A stretch of 59,665 nucleotides of DNA from an uncultured Prevotella sp. (GTDB lineage: Bacteria; Bacteroidota; Bacteroidia; Bacteroidales; Bacteroidaceae), in assembly GCA_905233245.1 (NCBI GenBank), contig CAJODK010000005.1, forward strand, positions 1 to 59,665, given 5' to 3'. Both the position numbers and the translations under genes were made by a program. A model generated the notes under the pieces. It had not been told where the DNA came from. It was given only the letters and a program-made list of their open reading frames with translations, and did no database searches. Within the stretch, counting starts at the first letter, position 1. Each line of letters begins with the position of its first letter. Below are positions 1 through 8,646 of the stretch, in pieces.

Positions 1-63
1 GCGTACTGTGAAAGATTATCAGCACTTTGAGAAATGAGTGTGAGAGAAGAAAACACAAATAAA

Positions 64-95
64 TTTGGTTGTTCGCTCGTTTTTTTGTAACTTTG
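64..95 (+). promoter_or_regulatory. Promoter of the B12 uptake operon
   Basis: TTTG at 64-67 and TAACTTTG at 88-95 are separated by 20 bp, which fits the Bacteroidota -33/-7 consensus (TTTG, about 19-20 bp, TAnnTTTG). Transcription would start near 101-103, just ahead of the riboswitch. Confidence 0.75.
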
Positions 96-100
96 CATCT

Positions 101-312
101 TGAAAGAGGTTAACCCGATGAGGGTTATTAAAATGGGAATGGGGTGAGAATCCCCAACTGTCCCGCAGCGGTGTGTTGCACACAACAGCTTGCCACTCTG
201 ATTATGAAAAGCCACTGGGCACATTGTCCTGGGAAGGCTGATGGCAAGAGCAACGAGTCCGAAGACCTGCCTCTGAATCTCAAAATGAACGTTTGCAATC
301 CTCGTGGGTTAG
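101..312 (+). promoter_or_regulatory. Cobalamin riboswitch with expression platform
   Basis: The conserved aptamer core is visible: a GGGAAT/GGGGTGAGAATCCCC stem, the ACTGTCCCGCAGCGGT segment, a GCCACTG loop near 210-216, and the B12-box GAGTCCGAAGACCTGCC near 257-273. It directly precedes btuB, as expected for adenosyl- or methyl-cobalamin control. A competing pairing is visible: TAACCC at 111-116 can pair locally with GGGTTA at 122-127, or with GGGTTA at 306-311 next to the btuB start codon at 315. I infer that the second pairing hides the ribosome-binding region when ligand is bound. The aptamer probably ends near 285; the rest is expression platform. The element happens to be free of stop codons in the btuB frame, so a longer start at 144 is possible on paper but would lie inside the RNA structure. 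Confidence 0.93.
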
Positions 313-314
313 GT

Positions 315-2285
315 ATGCTACGGAAAGTATTTTTTTATGACATAATAATGGTGCTGGTCTTTTGGTGTGCCGGCATGTGTCCTTGTTATGCACAGGGGCA
401 TAGTCCGTCGATGCTTGACTCCATACAGCAGCTAAAGGCTGTGGAGGTATATGGCAAACGCCCTATCGCCACATCGCAAACCCTGCGCGGAGAGGATTTG
501 CAAGCTCTGTCAACGACATCGGTGGCTGACGCATTGAAGTATTTCGCGGGAGTGCAGATAAAAGACTATGGTGGACTGGGCGGACTGAAGACCATCAACG
601 TGCGTTCTATGGGTGCACAGCATGTAGGTATCTACCTTGACGGAATACGCATAACAAACGCACAGAACGGTACGGTGGACCTGGGCAAATTCTCGCTATC
701 GACGATGGAGAGCGTGTCGCTATATAACGCCAACAAGCTTGACAACTGTCAGTCGGCATCGGAATATGCGTCCGGGGCTACCGTGTATCTGCGCACTCGC
801 CGACCCACCAACGACTCTCTGTCACTGCAGTTGCGCCGTGCTTCATTCTCCACATGGATAGGAAAGGCAAACGCACAGTTCAAATGGAAAGGATGGTGCG
901 GATTTATAGACGGAGAAATGACCTATTCAGAAGGTGACTACCCCTTTCGCTATCATTCTGAATATGAAGACACCGTAGGACGCAGGGCAAACAGCGACAT
1001 ACGCTACGGACGCATTGAGGGCGCACTGTTTAAGGGGGGATTCTCTTCACACATCTATTACTATGACTCCGAGCGCGGATGTCCTGGAGGCATAGTGAGA
1101 CGACTGAGCGATAAATACATAAACGTAGCAAGGGAATGGGACAGGGACTTCTTTGTACAGGCAAGCTACGAGCACCAGTTTGCTGAGCGCCACAGGATGA
1201 GGGTGAATGCAAGATACACCAACGAATACCTGCGCTACTGCACTAAATATCCAGAAAACCAGAACACGGCAAGGGTAGATAACCACTACAGACAGGAAGA
1301 CGGCTACGGAGCATTATGCTACGGATTTATGCCCTGGACGTGGCTGTCGCTATCAACCAGCTATGACGTTCGCTACAGCAAGTTGCAGGCAGACCTCAGA
1401 ATGTTTGACGACGTGCACCGCCTGGACCAGAAACAGGTAGTAGCCGCCCAGATGAACTGGCACGACATACAGGCTGCCGTATCACTGCTGCACCAGCACT
1501 ATCGCGACTTCACCTTTGCCAATGCAGGAGCCGCCGACCCGCTGGATCGCTGGACGCCAACGGTATCACTTGCCTACACCCTGAAGAGTCTGACCATGCG
1601 AGTGTGGTATAAGAAGATATTCCGCGCTCCTACGCTCAACGACCTATACTATACACAGGTGGGCAACCGCAACCTGAAGCCTGAATACACAAAACAGTGG
1701 AACATAGGTTTGGAATACCACTATGACGACCGGCAATGGAACGCATCTGTTCAAGCCGACATCTACTGGAACAAGATAGAGAACCGCATAGTATGTCTGC
1801 CAATGAAGGGCACATACACATGGTCGATGATGAACTACGGCTACACTTTCTGCAGGGGTCTCAACGCAACGGCGCAGGGACACTACCACACGGGAGAATG
1901 GCAGTTCTCACTGCTCACCTCGCTGACATGGCAGCGTGACGTAAACCGCACCGACCCTACCGACGAGGACACCTATGACAAACCTATATGCTATGCACCG
2001 ACACTATCGACGGGCATCACAGCAATCACGGCATGGCGCACGATACAGTTTACAATGTCATACCTGCACGTGGGCGAACGCATGTGGAGCTATGCCGACC
2101 CAAACGATATATTGGAGGCATACAACAACGTGGATGTGAAACTGACATACACCAAAGTGATAAAAAAGACATCCATGGGAATGAGTCTGGAGGTAAACGA
2201 CCTGTTTGACAAGCAGTATGAGCACATTCCACGCTACCCCATGCCTGGAAGAAACTATAAACTGACATTGATTTTCGGAATATAA
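315..2285 (+). CDS. btuB: TonB-dependent cobalamin receptor, BtuB-like
   Basis: Outer-membrane TonB-dependent receptor of 656 aa, inferred to import cobalamin or other corrinoids because it lies directly under a cobalamin riboswitch and heads a B12 locus. The start at 315 gives a good signal peptide (MLRKVFF..., cleavage near CYAQG) and lies just after the riboswitch; an ATG at 285 is possible but gives a poorer signal. The plug domain covers about residues 40-160 (VADALKYFAGVQI, INVRSMGAQHVGIYLDGIRI). A 22-strand barrel follows, ending in the typical SLEVNDLFDKQYEHIPRYPMPGR motif region and a hydrophobic last strand. The gene after it starts 17 nt downstream, so the two are co-transcribed. 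Confidence is high for a receptor and for corrinoid control, lower for the exact substrate. Confidence 0.92.
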   Translation: MLRKVFFYDIIMVLVFWCAGMCPCYAQGHSPSMLDSIQQLKAVEVYGKRPIATSQTLRGEDLQALSTTSVADALKYFAGVQIKDYGGLGGLKTINVRSMGAQHVGIYLDGIRITNAQNGTVDLGKFSLSTMESVSLYNANKLDNCQSASEYASGATVYLRTRRPTNDSLSLQLRRASFSTWIGKANAQFKWKGWCGFIDGEMTYSEGDYPFRYHSEYEDTVGRRANSDIRYGRIEGALFKGGFSSHIYYYDSERGCPGGIVRRLSDKYINVAREWDRDFFVQASYEHQFAERHRMRVNARYTNEYLRYCTKYPENQNTARVDNHYRQEDGYGALCYGFMPWTWLSLSTSYDVRYSKLQADLRMFDDVHRLDQKQVVAAQMNWHDIQAAVSLLHQHYRDFTFANAGAADPLDRWTPTVSLAYTLKSLTMRVWYKKIFRAPTLNDLYYTQVGNRNLKPEYTKQWNIGLEYHYDDRQWNASVQADIYWNKIENRIVCLPMKGTYTWSMMNYGYTFCRGLNATAQGHYHTGEWQFSLLTSLTWQRDVNRTDPTDEDTYDKPICYAPTLSTGITAITAWRTIQFTMSYLHVGERMWSYADPNDILEAYNNVDVKLTYTKVIKKTSMGMSLEVNDLFDKQYEHIPRYPMPGRNYKLTLIFGI

Positions 2286-2302
2286 AATAATATATAAGGT
2301 AT

Positions 2303-3580
2303 ATGACAAGACATTTATTTATAACAGCCATAGCATGTGTTTGCAGCTGTATGTTCTCTGTTCTGTCTTCAGCGCAAGAGAGAATAATACTGCTGAACGA
2401 GGGAATGTGGCAGGCTGACAATGGACGCATGACATATTTTGAGGATGGCGCAATAGTGAGCAACCAGTGGTTTCGTGACAAAAACGGTTATAAACTCGGC
2501 GACACCCCTAATGACATAATACAGATAAACGACGACCTGATAGCCATAGCACTTAACTGGTCGAACATAATACAGTTTATAAAGCCTGACGGCACTGCCG
2601 TTGCTGCCACAGAGGATGTGCCTAACAACCGTAAGCTCTGCACAGACGGCAACTATGTATATGTAACCAGCTACGGACACGAATGTGGCACCACAGAGGG
2701 CACGAAAGAATTCACCAAGGGCTTCGTGGCTAAGATTGACATCACCAACTACAAGGTGGTAGCCGCCACCGAGGTGGGATATGAGCCAGAGGGAATAGCC
2801 CTGTACAATGGACATCTGTTTGTTGCCAATACAGGCGGATATGCCCAACAGGAGACTGACCACGACTTTGAAACCACGGTCAGCATACTTAACTCAGAGA
2901 CCATGCAGGTGGAGAAGACCATAGACACACACGTGCCTAACCTATACGGAAAGATGTCGCAGAGCGGACAGTATCTGCTGATAAACTCGCCAGGCGACTA
3001 TTATGAGATACCTGCAGCAGGCATGGTGTTTGATTGCGAGAAGGCTCTCAATGGCGATGACTGCTTCGTGAAGTTCGACCAACCCGTGACATACAACTGC
3101 ACCACACTCGACGGAAAGTTTTTTGCCATCGGCTCATCATTCTCATATATCACTGGACAATATGAGTTCAGTTATGCTACCATCGACCCTAAGGAGGTAA
3201 TGGACAACAACGGAGAAAAGGGCATGAGCGCTACCCTCCCAGGCTCGCTGGCAACAGACTTTGCCGGCATGGGACAACCATACGGCATATACGTAAACCC
3301 CTATACAGGCTATATATATGGTACTGATGCGGCATCGTTTGAGAGCATGGGCTACTTGTACCAGTGGTCGCCAGAGGGCACCCTGCTGGGCAAGCACAAG
3401 GTTTATGTGAATCCTGGACACTTCCTCGCCCTGCCTCCAGACGGACAACGCTACAGTGCACTGTGCATGGTTCGCAGTACACAGTTATCAGTCCACAATT
3501 ATTACTATGACCTGCAGGGCAGGCGATTAACGCCCCCATTCAGAAAAGGACAACTATATAAAACTTCAACAACAAAATAA
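2303..3580 (+). CDS. btuG: Secreted beta-propeller, BtuG-type cobalamin-binding protein
   Basis: A 425-aa secreted protein with a signal peptide ending near SSAQE. The body shows repeated propeller-like strands of the YncE/DUF5074 kind (NDIIQINDDLIAIALN, KLCTDGNYVYVTSYGHE, PEGIALYNGHLFVANTGG, GQPYGIYVNPYTGYIYGTDA). In Bacteroides, BtuG is a surface propeller that binds B12 very tightly and sits on BtuB; position directly after btuB supports the same role. Unlike BtuG lipoproteins it has no clear lipobox: cysteines lie inside the signal peptide (CVCSC) but not in a clean L-[AS]-[GA]-C context. It ends in YYYDLQGRRL plus a short basic tail, the C-terminal tail type seen on other secreted proteins in this window. 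The assignment rests on fold pattern and context. Confidence 0.68.
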   Translation: MTRHLFITAIACVCSCMFSVLSSAQERIILLNEGMWQADNGRMTYFEDGAIVSNQWFRDKNGYKLGDTPNDIIQINDDLIAIALNWSNIIQFIKPDGTAVAATEDVPNNRKLCTDGNYVYVTSYGHECGTTEGTKEFTKGFVAKIDITNYKVVAATEVGYEPEGIALYNGHLFVANTGGYAQQETDHDFETTVSILNSETMQVEKTIDTHVPNLYGKMSQSGQYLLINSPGDYYEIPAAGMVFDCEKALNGDDCFVKFDQPVTYNCTTLDGKFFAIGSSFSYITGQYEFSYATIDPKEVMDNNGEKGMSATLPGSLATDFAGMGQPYGIYVNPYTGYIYGTDAASFESMGYLYQWSPEGTLLGKHKVYVNPGHFLALPPDGQRYSALCMVRSTQLSVHNYYYDLQGRRLTPPFRKGQLYKTSTTK

Positions 3581-3601
3581 TATAAATAAAGTAATTCTAT
3601 T

Positions 3602-6475
3602 ATGAAAAAACATTTACTAAGCATTATGGCATTGATGCTGCTAAGCGTATGCAGCATGTACGCCACCGAGATAACGGTGACGATGAATGCCAAGAGCAAA
3701 CTCATTAAGTCGTTTGTCAATATGACGACAAGCGAAAGTGTTAACGTTGGCGAGCCTGCAAGTGGCAACAAGTACACCTTCGACGCCGCTGACGGCTCCT
3801 ATCTGCTGACGGCAACGGCAGACGACGGCGAGACTGTATCAGGCACCATTCAGGTGGATGTGGATGCCGACCACACCACGTTCGCTATCTATTCTCCTGA
3901 AATTACAGTGAAGAACACTGGTTGGGAGTATGGCACCGACTACACACTCAACCTCAAGGTGACAACCAAGGAAGGTGCAGAGGTGAACACCGCCATGGGT
4001 GAATATACCTCGGGCAAGAAGATGTTCCTGGTGTTCAACGGCAATACCTATTATCTGGAGCTCGTGCCATCTGAGACGCACCAGGAAGAAGGCTATCTCA
4101 ACACAACGGCATCTGGCACTGTTAATTTCAACGCTTCTGTCAATATTGAGGCTCCGATGAGTGCTGCATATAGCATCACTGTGCCTGCTGAGGCTAACCT
4201 GTTTCTGGGTACCAAGAAAGCTCACTTCGTAAAGTTCAATGAGGTAGCACCCCAGAGCGTTGCAACCGAGGGCGGCAACAAGGTTTATACTTTCAAACTG
4301 GCAGACAAACAGGTTTACAACTATCGTGTGAGCCAGATGGGAAAGCTGACTCAGGCAGGTATCTTCACAATGAGTATTGACGAGACAAAGCGCCCTGTGC
4401 TTGCCTTCACCGATGCTGACATGGAGGCTAAAGACCCTAAGTACATAGACCATGATGTGGCATCAAACAACGGTTACAACGTGGGTGATATGTTCCTGAA
4501 TATCAACCCTGCAGGTCATCTTAAACTTGCCAATGTGGGCGATACATACGACATCCTGCCCATGCGTAACTGGGAGCTTATCGACGGCATAACCTCTAAC
4601 TACTTCATTGAGCCAGACTTCCACTTCACCGTTGTGAACACTGACGGACAGGAGGACAACTCCGTAGTGAAGGTTGAGGACGAACTGCTGACGGCTGTAG
4701 GCACTGGTACGGCTATCGTACTCGTAACCTATGATGCCATGCACGTCAATTCATACAACGGAGTTACACAGAAAGACTTCGTAGGAGGTGCTGACTGGGG
4801 AGCTATATGGCCAGAGAACACAGCTGCCTTCGTAGTAACCGTTGGCGAGCAGGCTACAGACATCAAGCCAAACATCATTATCAACAAGGACTATCTCACC
4901 ACTGTTACCCCTTGGGGAGGTGGTGCGCCTATTGACACGAAACTGGCTATGGAGAACGTTGACGCAGAATTTGACGTGCTCTATTACCTCGACACAGAGG
5001 ATGGCTATGACTATACCTTCACACCCGAGGGTGTTGCATCAGTAACTTTGGCTCGTCCTACCATCGGCACAAACTCTGCATCATACACAGGTTTCAGCGG
5101 GGAAGGCGTAACGAAGAACGAAGACGGCAGCTACACCCTGCACCTTACCTTCGGTCGTAATATTGTCTGCCTTACTGATGCATCAGGCAAGAGCATATAT
5201 CAGGTTATGACGGCGAAGCCTTGTCACCGCGACATTAAGGTTGGTGACGAGATAGTAACCAGCGTGAAGCCTGGCGATGCTGTAACAGTACAGTATTCTG
5301 GTCTGTATCACCCAGCAGGCAAACTGGCTGGCATACACAATTTCAGTGCCTTCCTTGACTATAAGAAGCCTGCTGAGGGCGTAAGCGTAACGAAGGGTAA
5401 GAGTAATCAATATACTATGGCGAACTCAGCAACTTCACAGGCTGTTACATTCACAGTGCCAGCTAACTGGACGAAGTCAACCATAGAGATTGCTGACGGC
5501 GTAATGGGCATCGGAGGCTTTGGCGACCCTATAGGCAACCACCGCTCTACATCTAAGACAACAGGTCGTGCGCCAAACTTCACAGCTATATCACAGACGG
5601 CTGTCTTCGGTCGTGTGCCTTCAGTTACCCTTTCTGTAGAACTGCCTCTCGCAGTGGCTGACTTCGAGGATGTTGTCATAGAAAATGAGTCCTTCACCAA
5701 GGGCGCATCGGGATACACCACCCTGACCAGTGGCACATTCCAGTTTGATGTCTATTGCGACGATTCTTACGGCACACCATACTACTATGCTTTCTGTGCT
5801 GCAAACTACACCGATAACACTTACGCCGATGATTACAATGGACTGAAGAATGTCGTTGGCGGAGGCTATGATGGCTCAGATAACTATGGCGCATATTACT
5901 ATAATTATTACGGACAGAATGCCGTGACAGTGCTTAGTGGCGGCGATGAAGGTGACATTGTGCCAGGCTTCTATATCACAAACTCAGCATACGCTTCCAG
6001 TTCTATGAGCAATGGTGACGGCTATGCAAAGAAATTCGGTCTTGGCGACTGGTTCAAACTTACCATCACAGGCTATGATGCTAACGATGTGGAGACTGGC
6101 ACTAAGGAATACTATCTTGCTGACCTGCGTGATGCCGACAAGGCTTACATCATCAACGACTGGCGCTATGTTGACCTCAGCAGCCTCGGTAAGGTGAAGA
6201 AACTCGGCTTCGAACTGACAAGTAGCGATAATGACCCCACCTTTGGCATGAAAACTCCTGCTTACTTCTGCTTCGACAACTTCGGTGCTGAGGGTACGGA
6301 GGTTCTGCCTGATAAGAATGTTGACCCAACGCCAACAGGCATCAACGAGGTAAATGCTGAGTCTGCAACGTCTGGCAACTTCTTCGATGCACTCGGTCGT
6401 CGTAGCTCTACCACCAGAAGAGGCCTCAACATCATAAAGATGGCTGATGGTTCTGTTCGTAAGGTGCTCAAATAA
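3602..6475 (+). CDS. Large surface protein with C-terminal DUF4465 domain (BtuH-type candidate)
   Basis: A 957-aa secreted protein (signal peptide MKKHLLSIMALMLLSVCSMYA). Residues about 25-680 look like a string of beta-sandwich modules without enzyme motifs. Residues about 688-900 form a DUF4465 domain: ADFEDVVIENESF, GGGYDGSDNYGAYYYNYYG, PGFYITNSAYASSSMSNGDG, KKFGLGDWFKLTITGYD, EYYLADLRD, and PAYFCFDNFG near the end. DUF4465 proteins are common in Bacteroidota cobalamin loci, and I believe the B12-binding BtuH proteins belong here, so a surface B12-binding role is likely. The last 35 residues (FFDALGRR...GLNIIKMADGSVRKVLK) resemble a short C-terminal sorting or anchoring tail. The start 21 nt after the propeller gene and 6 nt before btuF makes it part of the operon. 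Confidence 0.8.
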   Translation: MKKHLLSIMALMLLSVCSMYATEITVTMNAKSKLIKSFVNMTTSESVNVGEPASGNKYTFDAADGSYLLTATADDGETVSGTIQVDVDADHTTFAIYSPEITVKNTGWEYGTDYTLNLKVTTKEGAEVNTAMGEYTSGKKMFLVFNGNTYYLELVPSETHQEEGYLNTTASGTVNFNASVNIEAPMSAAYSITVPAEANLFLGTKKAHFVKFNEVAPQSVATEGGNKVYTFKLADKQVYNYRVSQMGKLTQAGIFTMSIDETKRPVLAFTDADMEAKDPKYIDHDVASNNGYNVGDMFLNINPAGHLKLANVGDTYDILPMRNWELIDGITSNYFIEPDFHFTVVNTDGQEDNSVVKVEDELLTAVGTGTAIVLVTYDAMHVNSYNGVTQKDFVGGADWGAIWPENTAAFVVTVGEQATDIKPNIIINKDYLTTVTPWGGGAPIDTKLAMENVDAEFDVLYYLDTEDGYDYTFTPEGVASVTLARPTIGTNSASYTGFSGEGVTKNEDGSYTLHLTFGRNIVCLTDASGKSIYQVMTAKPCHRDIKVGDEIVTSVKPGDAVTVQYSGLYHPAGKLAGIHNFSAFLDYKKPAEGVSVTKGKSNQYTMANSATSQAVTFTVPANWTKSTIEIADGVMGIGGFGDPIGNHRSTSKTTGRAPNFTAISQTAVFGRVPSVTLSVELPLAVADFEDVVIENESFTKGASGYTTLTSGTFQFDVYCDDSYGTPYYYAFCAANYTDNTYADDYNGLKNVVGGGYDGSDNYGAYYYNYYGQNAVTVLSGGDEGDIVPGFYITNSAYASSSMSNGDGYAKKFGLGDWFKLTITGYDANDVETGTKEYYLADLRDADKAYIINDWRYVDLSSLGKVKKLGFELTSSDNDPTFGMKTPAYFCFDNFGAEGTEVLPDKNVDPTPTGINEVNAESATSGNFFDALGRRSSTTRRGLNIIKMADGSVRKVLK

Positions 6476-6481
6476 CCCCAA

Positions 6482-7597
6482 ATGAAAAATTTTTGTATTT
6501 TCCTGATAACAGCAGCGCTGTCCGTCCTTGCTTCGTGCAAGGGTGGCAGCACTGCTGCTTTTTCCGACTTAGACACTATCCCACTCCGCTATGCCAAGCT
6601 TCTTACCCTACTGCAGGGTGACGGCTATGTGGTGGCGGAGGTGAAGAACCCCTGGGGCGACGGACTGCTGGCACGCTATACAATAGACAAACCTCTCACT
6701 CACTCCGTGTTCTACACATCATCTCACGTCAGTCTTGTCGATGAATTGGGGGGGTATGACGTTATCAAAGGCGTGTGCGACCTGGATTACATGTATCTTG
6801 ACAAAGTGCACAAGGATGTTGCCGATGGTAAGATAAAAGACTGCGGACTGAGCATGACACCTGACTTGGAGAAGATTATGGAACTTAATCCTGATGCCAT
6901 ACTGCTGTCCCCCTTTGAAAATTCAGGAACCTACGGAAAGTTGGGTAAACTGGGCATTCCAATAATAGAATGTGCCGATTACATGGAAAATACCGCCCTT
7001 GGCAGAGCTGAATGGGTGAAGTTCTACGGTTTGCTGATAGGCAAGGCCGCTGAGGCTGACAGCCTCTTTGATGCAGTCGAAAAGGATTATAAAAGCCTCT
7101 CCCTAACCCTCCCCCGCAGGGAGGGAACCGCAAACGATGAGGCACTCCCCCTACGGGGGGGAGACGGAGGGGGGCTTGTCTTCACCGAAAAGAAATACGG
7201 AAGCACCTGGTACGTGGCGGGCAATGAGAGCACCATCGCTGGTCTCATCCGCGATGCTGGCGGCGACTATGTCTTCAAGGATGTGGAGTCATCGGGTGCT
7301 ATGGCTTACTCGCCGGAGGTGGTTTTCAACAGGGCGCAGGACGCTGACATCTGGATGTTCAAGTACAATCAGGCTACTGACATCACCGCTCAGCAACTGG
7401 CCAAGGAATGGGATGCCTACTCACGTATGAAGGCCTTCAGGACGGGCCGTGTCTATCACTGCAATCTCTCTCTCGTGCCATACTACGAGGAGACGCCTTT
7501 CCATCCCAACCTCCTGCTCCGCGATTATGTGAAGATTCTGCATCCTGAGTTATTGCCTGATTACGAAATGCGATACTATAAGCCCCTCTCAAAATGA
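6482..7597 (+). CDS. btuF: Cobalamin ABC transporter substrate-binding lipoprotein BtuF
   Basis: A 371-aa periplasmic binding protein of the BtuF/FecB class with a lipoprotein signal (LSVLASC, Cys19). Family features include SHVSLVDELGGYDVIKGVCD, LNPDAILLSPFENSG, a long linking helix (AEADSLFDAVEKDYKSL) and the C-terminal half (WYVAGNESTIAGLIRDAGGDYVF). It would bind corrinoid in the periplasm and hand it to BtuC. Residues about 205-232 (LTLPRREG...LPLRGGDGGG) are not family sequence: they are the in-frame translation of two head-to-head GC-rich palindromic repeats, placed in the surface loop right after the linking helix. The stop codon overlaps the btuC start (ATGA), implying translational coupling. 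Confidence 0.88.
   Translation: MKNFCIFLITAALSVLASCKGGSTAAFSDLDTIPLRYAKLLTLLQGDGYVVAEVKNPWGDGLLARYTIDKPLTHSVFYTSSHVSLVDELGGYDVIKGVCDLDYMYLDKVHKDVADGKIKDCGLSMTPDLEKIMELNPDAILLSPFENSGTYGKLGKLGIPIIECADYMENTALGRAEWVKFYGLLIGKAAEADSLFDAVEKDYKSLSLTLPRREGTANDEALPLRGGDGGGLVFTEKKYGSTWYVAGNESTIAGLIRDAGGDYVFKDVESSGAMAYSPEVVFNRAQDADIWMFKYNQATDITAQQLAKEWDAYSRMKAFRTGRVYHCNLSLVPYYEETPFHPNLLLRDYVKILHPELLPDYEMRYYKPLSK
7095..7175 (+). repeat. Head-to-head pair of GC-rich palindromic elements inside btuF
   Basis: Two copies of the palindromic mini-element face each other: CCCTCCCCCGCAGGGAGGG near 7107-7125 with its C-rich tail on the left, and CTCCCCCTACGGGGGGGAG near 7145-7163 with its G-rich tail on the right. 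The insert keeps the reading frame and adds about 27 residues rich in Pro, Arg and Gly. Confidence 0.85.
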
Positions 7598-8646
7598 AAA
7601 AAATCACAAACAATACACTTCGTGCAATCCTATCCCCCTTTGGGGGGATAATAGGGGGGGCTTCTATTTTCGTCCTCTCCCTATTGCTCGGCTCCGTCCC
7701 CATCCCTGCCAGCGAGGTGTGGAATGCCCTCGTGGGCAATGAGGTGGCAAGGGAGAGCTGGCGGTATATCGTGCTGGAGTCCCGTTTGCCTCAGGCAGTC
7801 ACTGCCATGCTGTGCGGTGCGAGTCTGGCGGTGTCGGGATTGCTCTTGCAGACCACCTTCCGCAATCCTCTGGCAGGACCGTCTATCCTGGGTATCACCA
7901 ATGGTGCCAGCGTGGGCGTAGCTATCGTGATGCTGATAACTGGCGGCGTGATTTCAGTTCACAGTTCACAGTTCACAGTTCACAGTTTTGAGTTGGTAGG
8001 GGGCTTGGCTGTCGTCGTCGGTGCTTTCATCGGTGCGCTCTGCATCATCTTTATACTGTTGGCGGTGTCGTCAGTGGTGCGGAGTAGTGTGATGCTCCTG
8101 ATAGTGGGTATCATGGTGAGTCAACTGGCATCCTCCGTGGTCATGCTGCTCAATATCTTTGCCAATGCCGACAATGTGCACAGCTACGTCATGTGGGGTA
8201 TGGGCAGCTTCTCAGATGTCACCCTTGGGCAGTTGCCTTTCTTCTCTTTCGTCACTGTCTTCGGACTCATCCTCAGCCTCCTGCTGATAAAGCCGCTCAA
8301 TGCGCTGCTCCTGGGTGAGGCGTATGCCGAGAACCTTGGTGTCAATGTGAAGGGCACGCGTCGCTTTCTGCTCATCGTCACTGGCATCCTTACCGCCACC
8401 GCAACGGCCTATTGCGGTCCTGTGGCGTTCATCGGACTGGCAGTGCCTCATATCACCCGTTTCCTCGTGCGCACTTCCGACCACCGCATTCTGCTTCCCT
8501 CCACCATCCTCTGCGGCGCCGCTATCGCCCTGTTGTGCAATATCATCTGTCAACTTCCCGAAAACATCATCATTCCGCTGAATGCCGTGACCCCCATCTT
8601 CGGTGCTCCTGTGATTATATATATCGTCTTCCGGGGTAGGAAGTAA
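7594..8646 (+). CDS. btuC: Cobalamin ABC transporter permease BtuC
   Basis: A 350-aa FecCD-family inner-membrane permease with about ten predicted membrane helices. The family signature is clear: SRLPQAVTAMLCGASLAVSG, then LLLQTTFRNPLAGPSILG, and near the C-terminus GPVAFIGLAVPHITRFLVR, the region that contacts the ATPase. It would carry corrinoid from BtuF across the inner membrane. Two short stretches are repeat-derived: SPFGGIIGGAS at residues 13-23 comes from a palindromic element, and SVHSSQFTVHSFE around residues 121-133 comes from a run of CAGTTCA heptads. No ATPase (btuD) gene follows in the window, so the ATPase must be encoded elsewhere. Confidence 0.9.
   Translation: MKKITNNTLRAILSPFGGIIGGASIFVLSLLLGSVPIPASEVWNALVGNEVARESWRYIVLESRLPQAVTAMLCGASLAVSGLLLQTTFRNPLAGPSILGITNGASVGVAIVMLITGGVISVHSSQFTVHSFELVGGLAVVVGAFIGALCIIFILLAVSSVVRSSVMLLIVGIMVSQLASSVVMLLNIFANADNVHSYVMWGMGSFSDVTLGQLPFFSFVTVFGLILSLLLIKPLNALLLGEAYAENLGVNVKGTRRFLLIVTGILTATATAYCGPVAFIGLAVPHITRFLVRTSDHRILLPSTILCGAAIALLCNIICQLPENIIIPLNAVTPIFGAPVIIYIVFRGRK
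7629..7661 (+). repeat. GC-rich palindromic element in the 5' part of btuC
   Basis: TATCCCCCTTTGGGGGGATA followed by a G-rich tail (ATAGGGGGGG). It is read in frame as SPFGGIIGGAS near the N-terminus of the permease, before or at the start of the first membrane helix. Confidence 0.85.
7954..7990 (+). repeat. Tandem CAGTTCA heptads inside btuC
   Basis: About five 7-bp units (CAGTTCA) in a row, read in frame as a hydrophilic loop between membrane helices of BtuC. A change of three units would keep the frame; a change of one or two would break it. Confidence 0.85.

Noticed and set aside
144..314. Upstream extension of btuB by 57 codons
   Set aside because: The sequence is a cobalamin riboswitch; the signal peptide fits a start at 315.
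3839..4453. 204-codon antisense frame in the DUF4465 gene
   Set aside because: Fully inside a well-supported gene on the other strand, with no promoter or family pattern.
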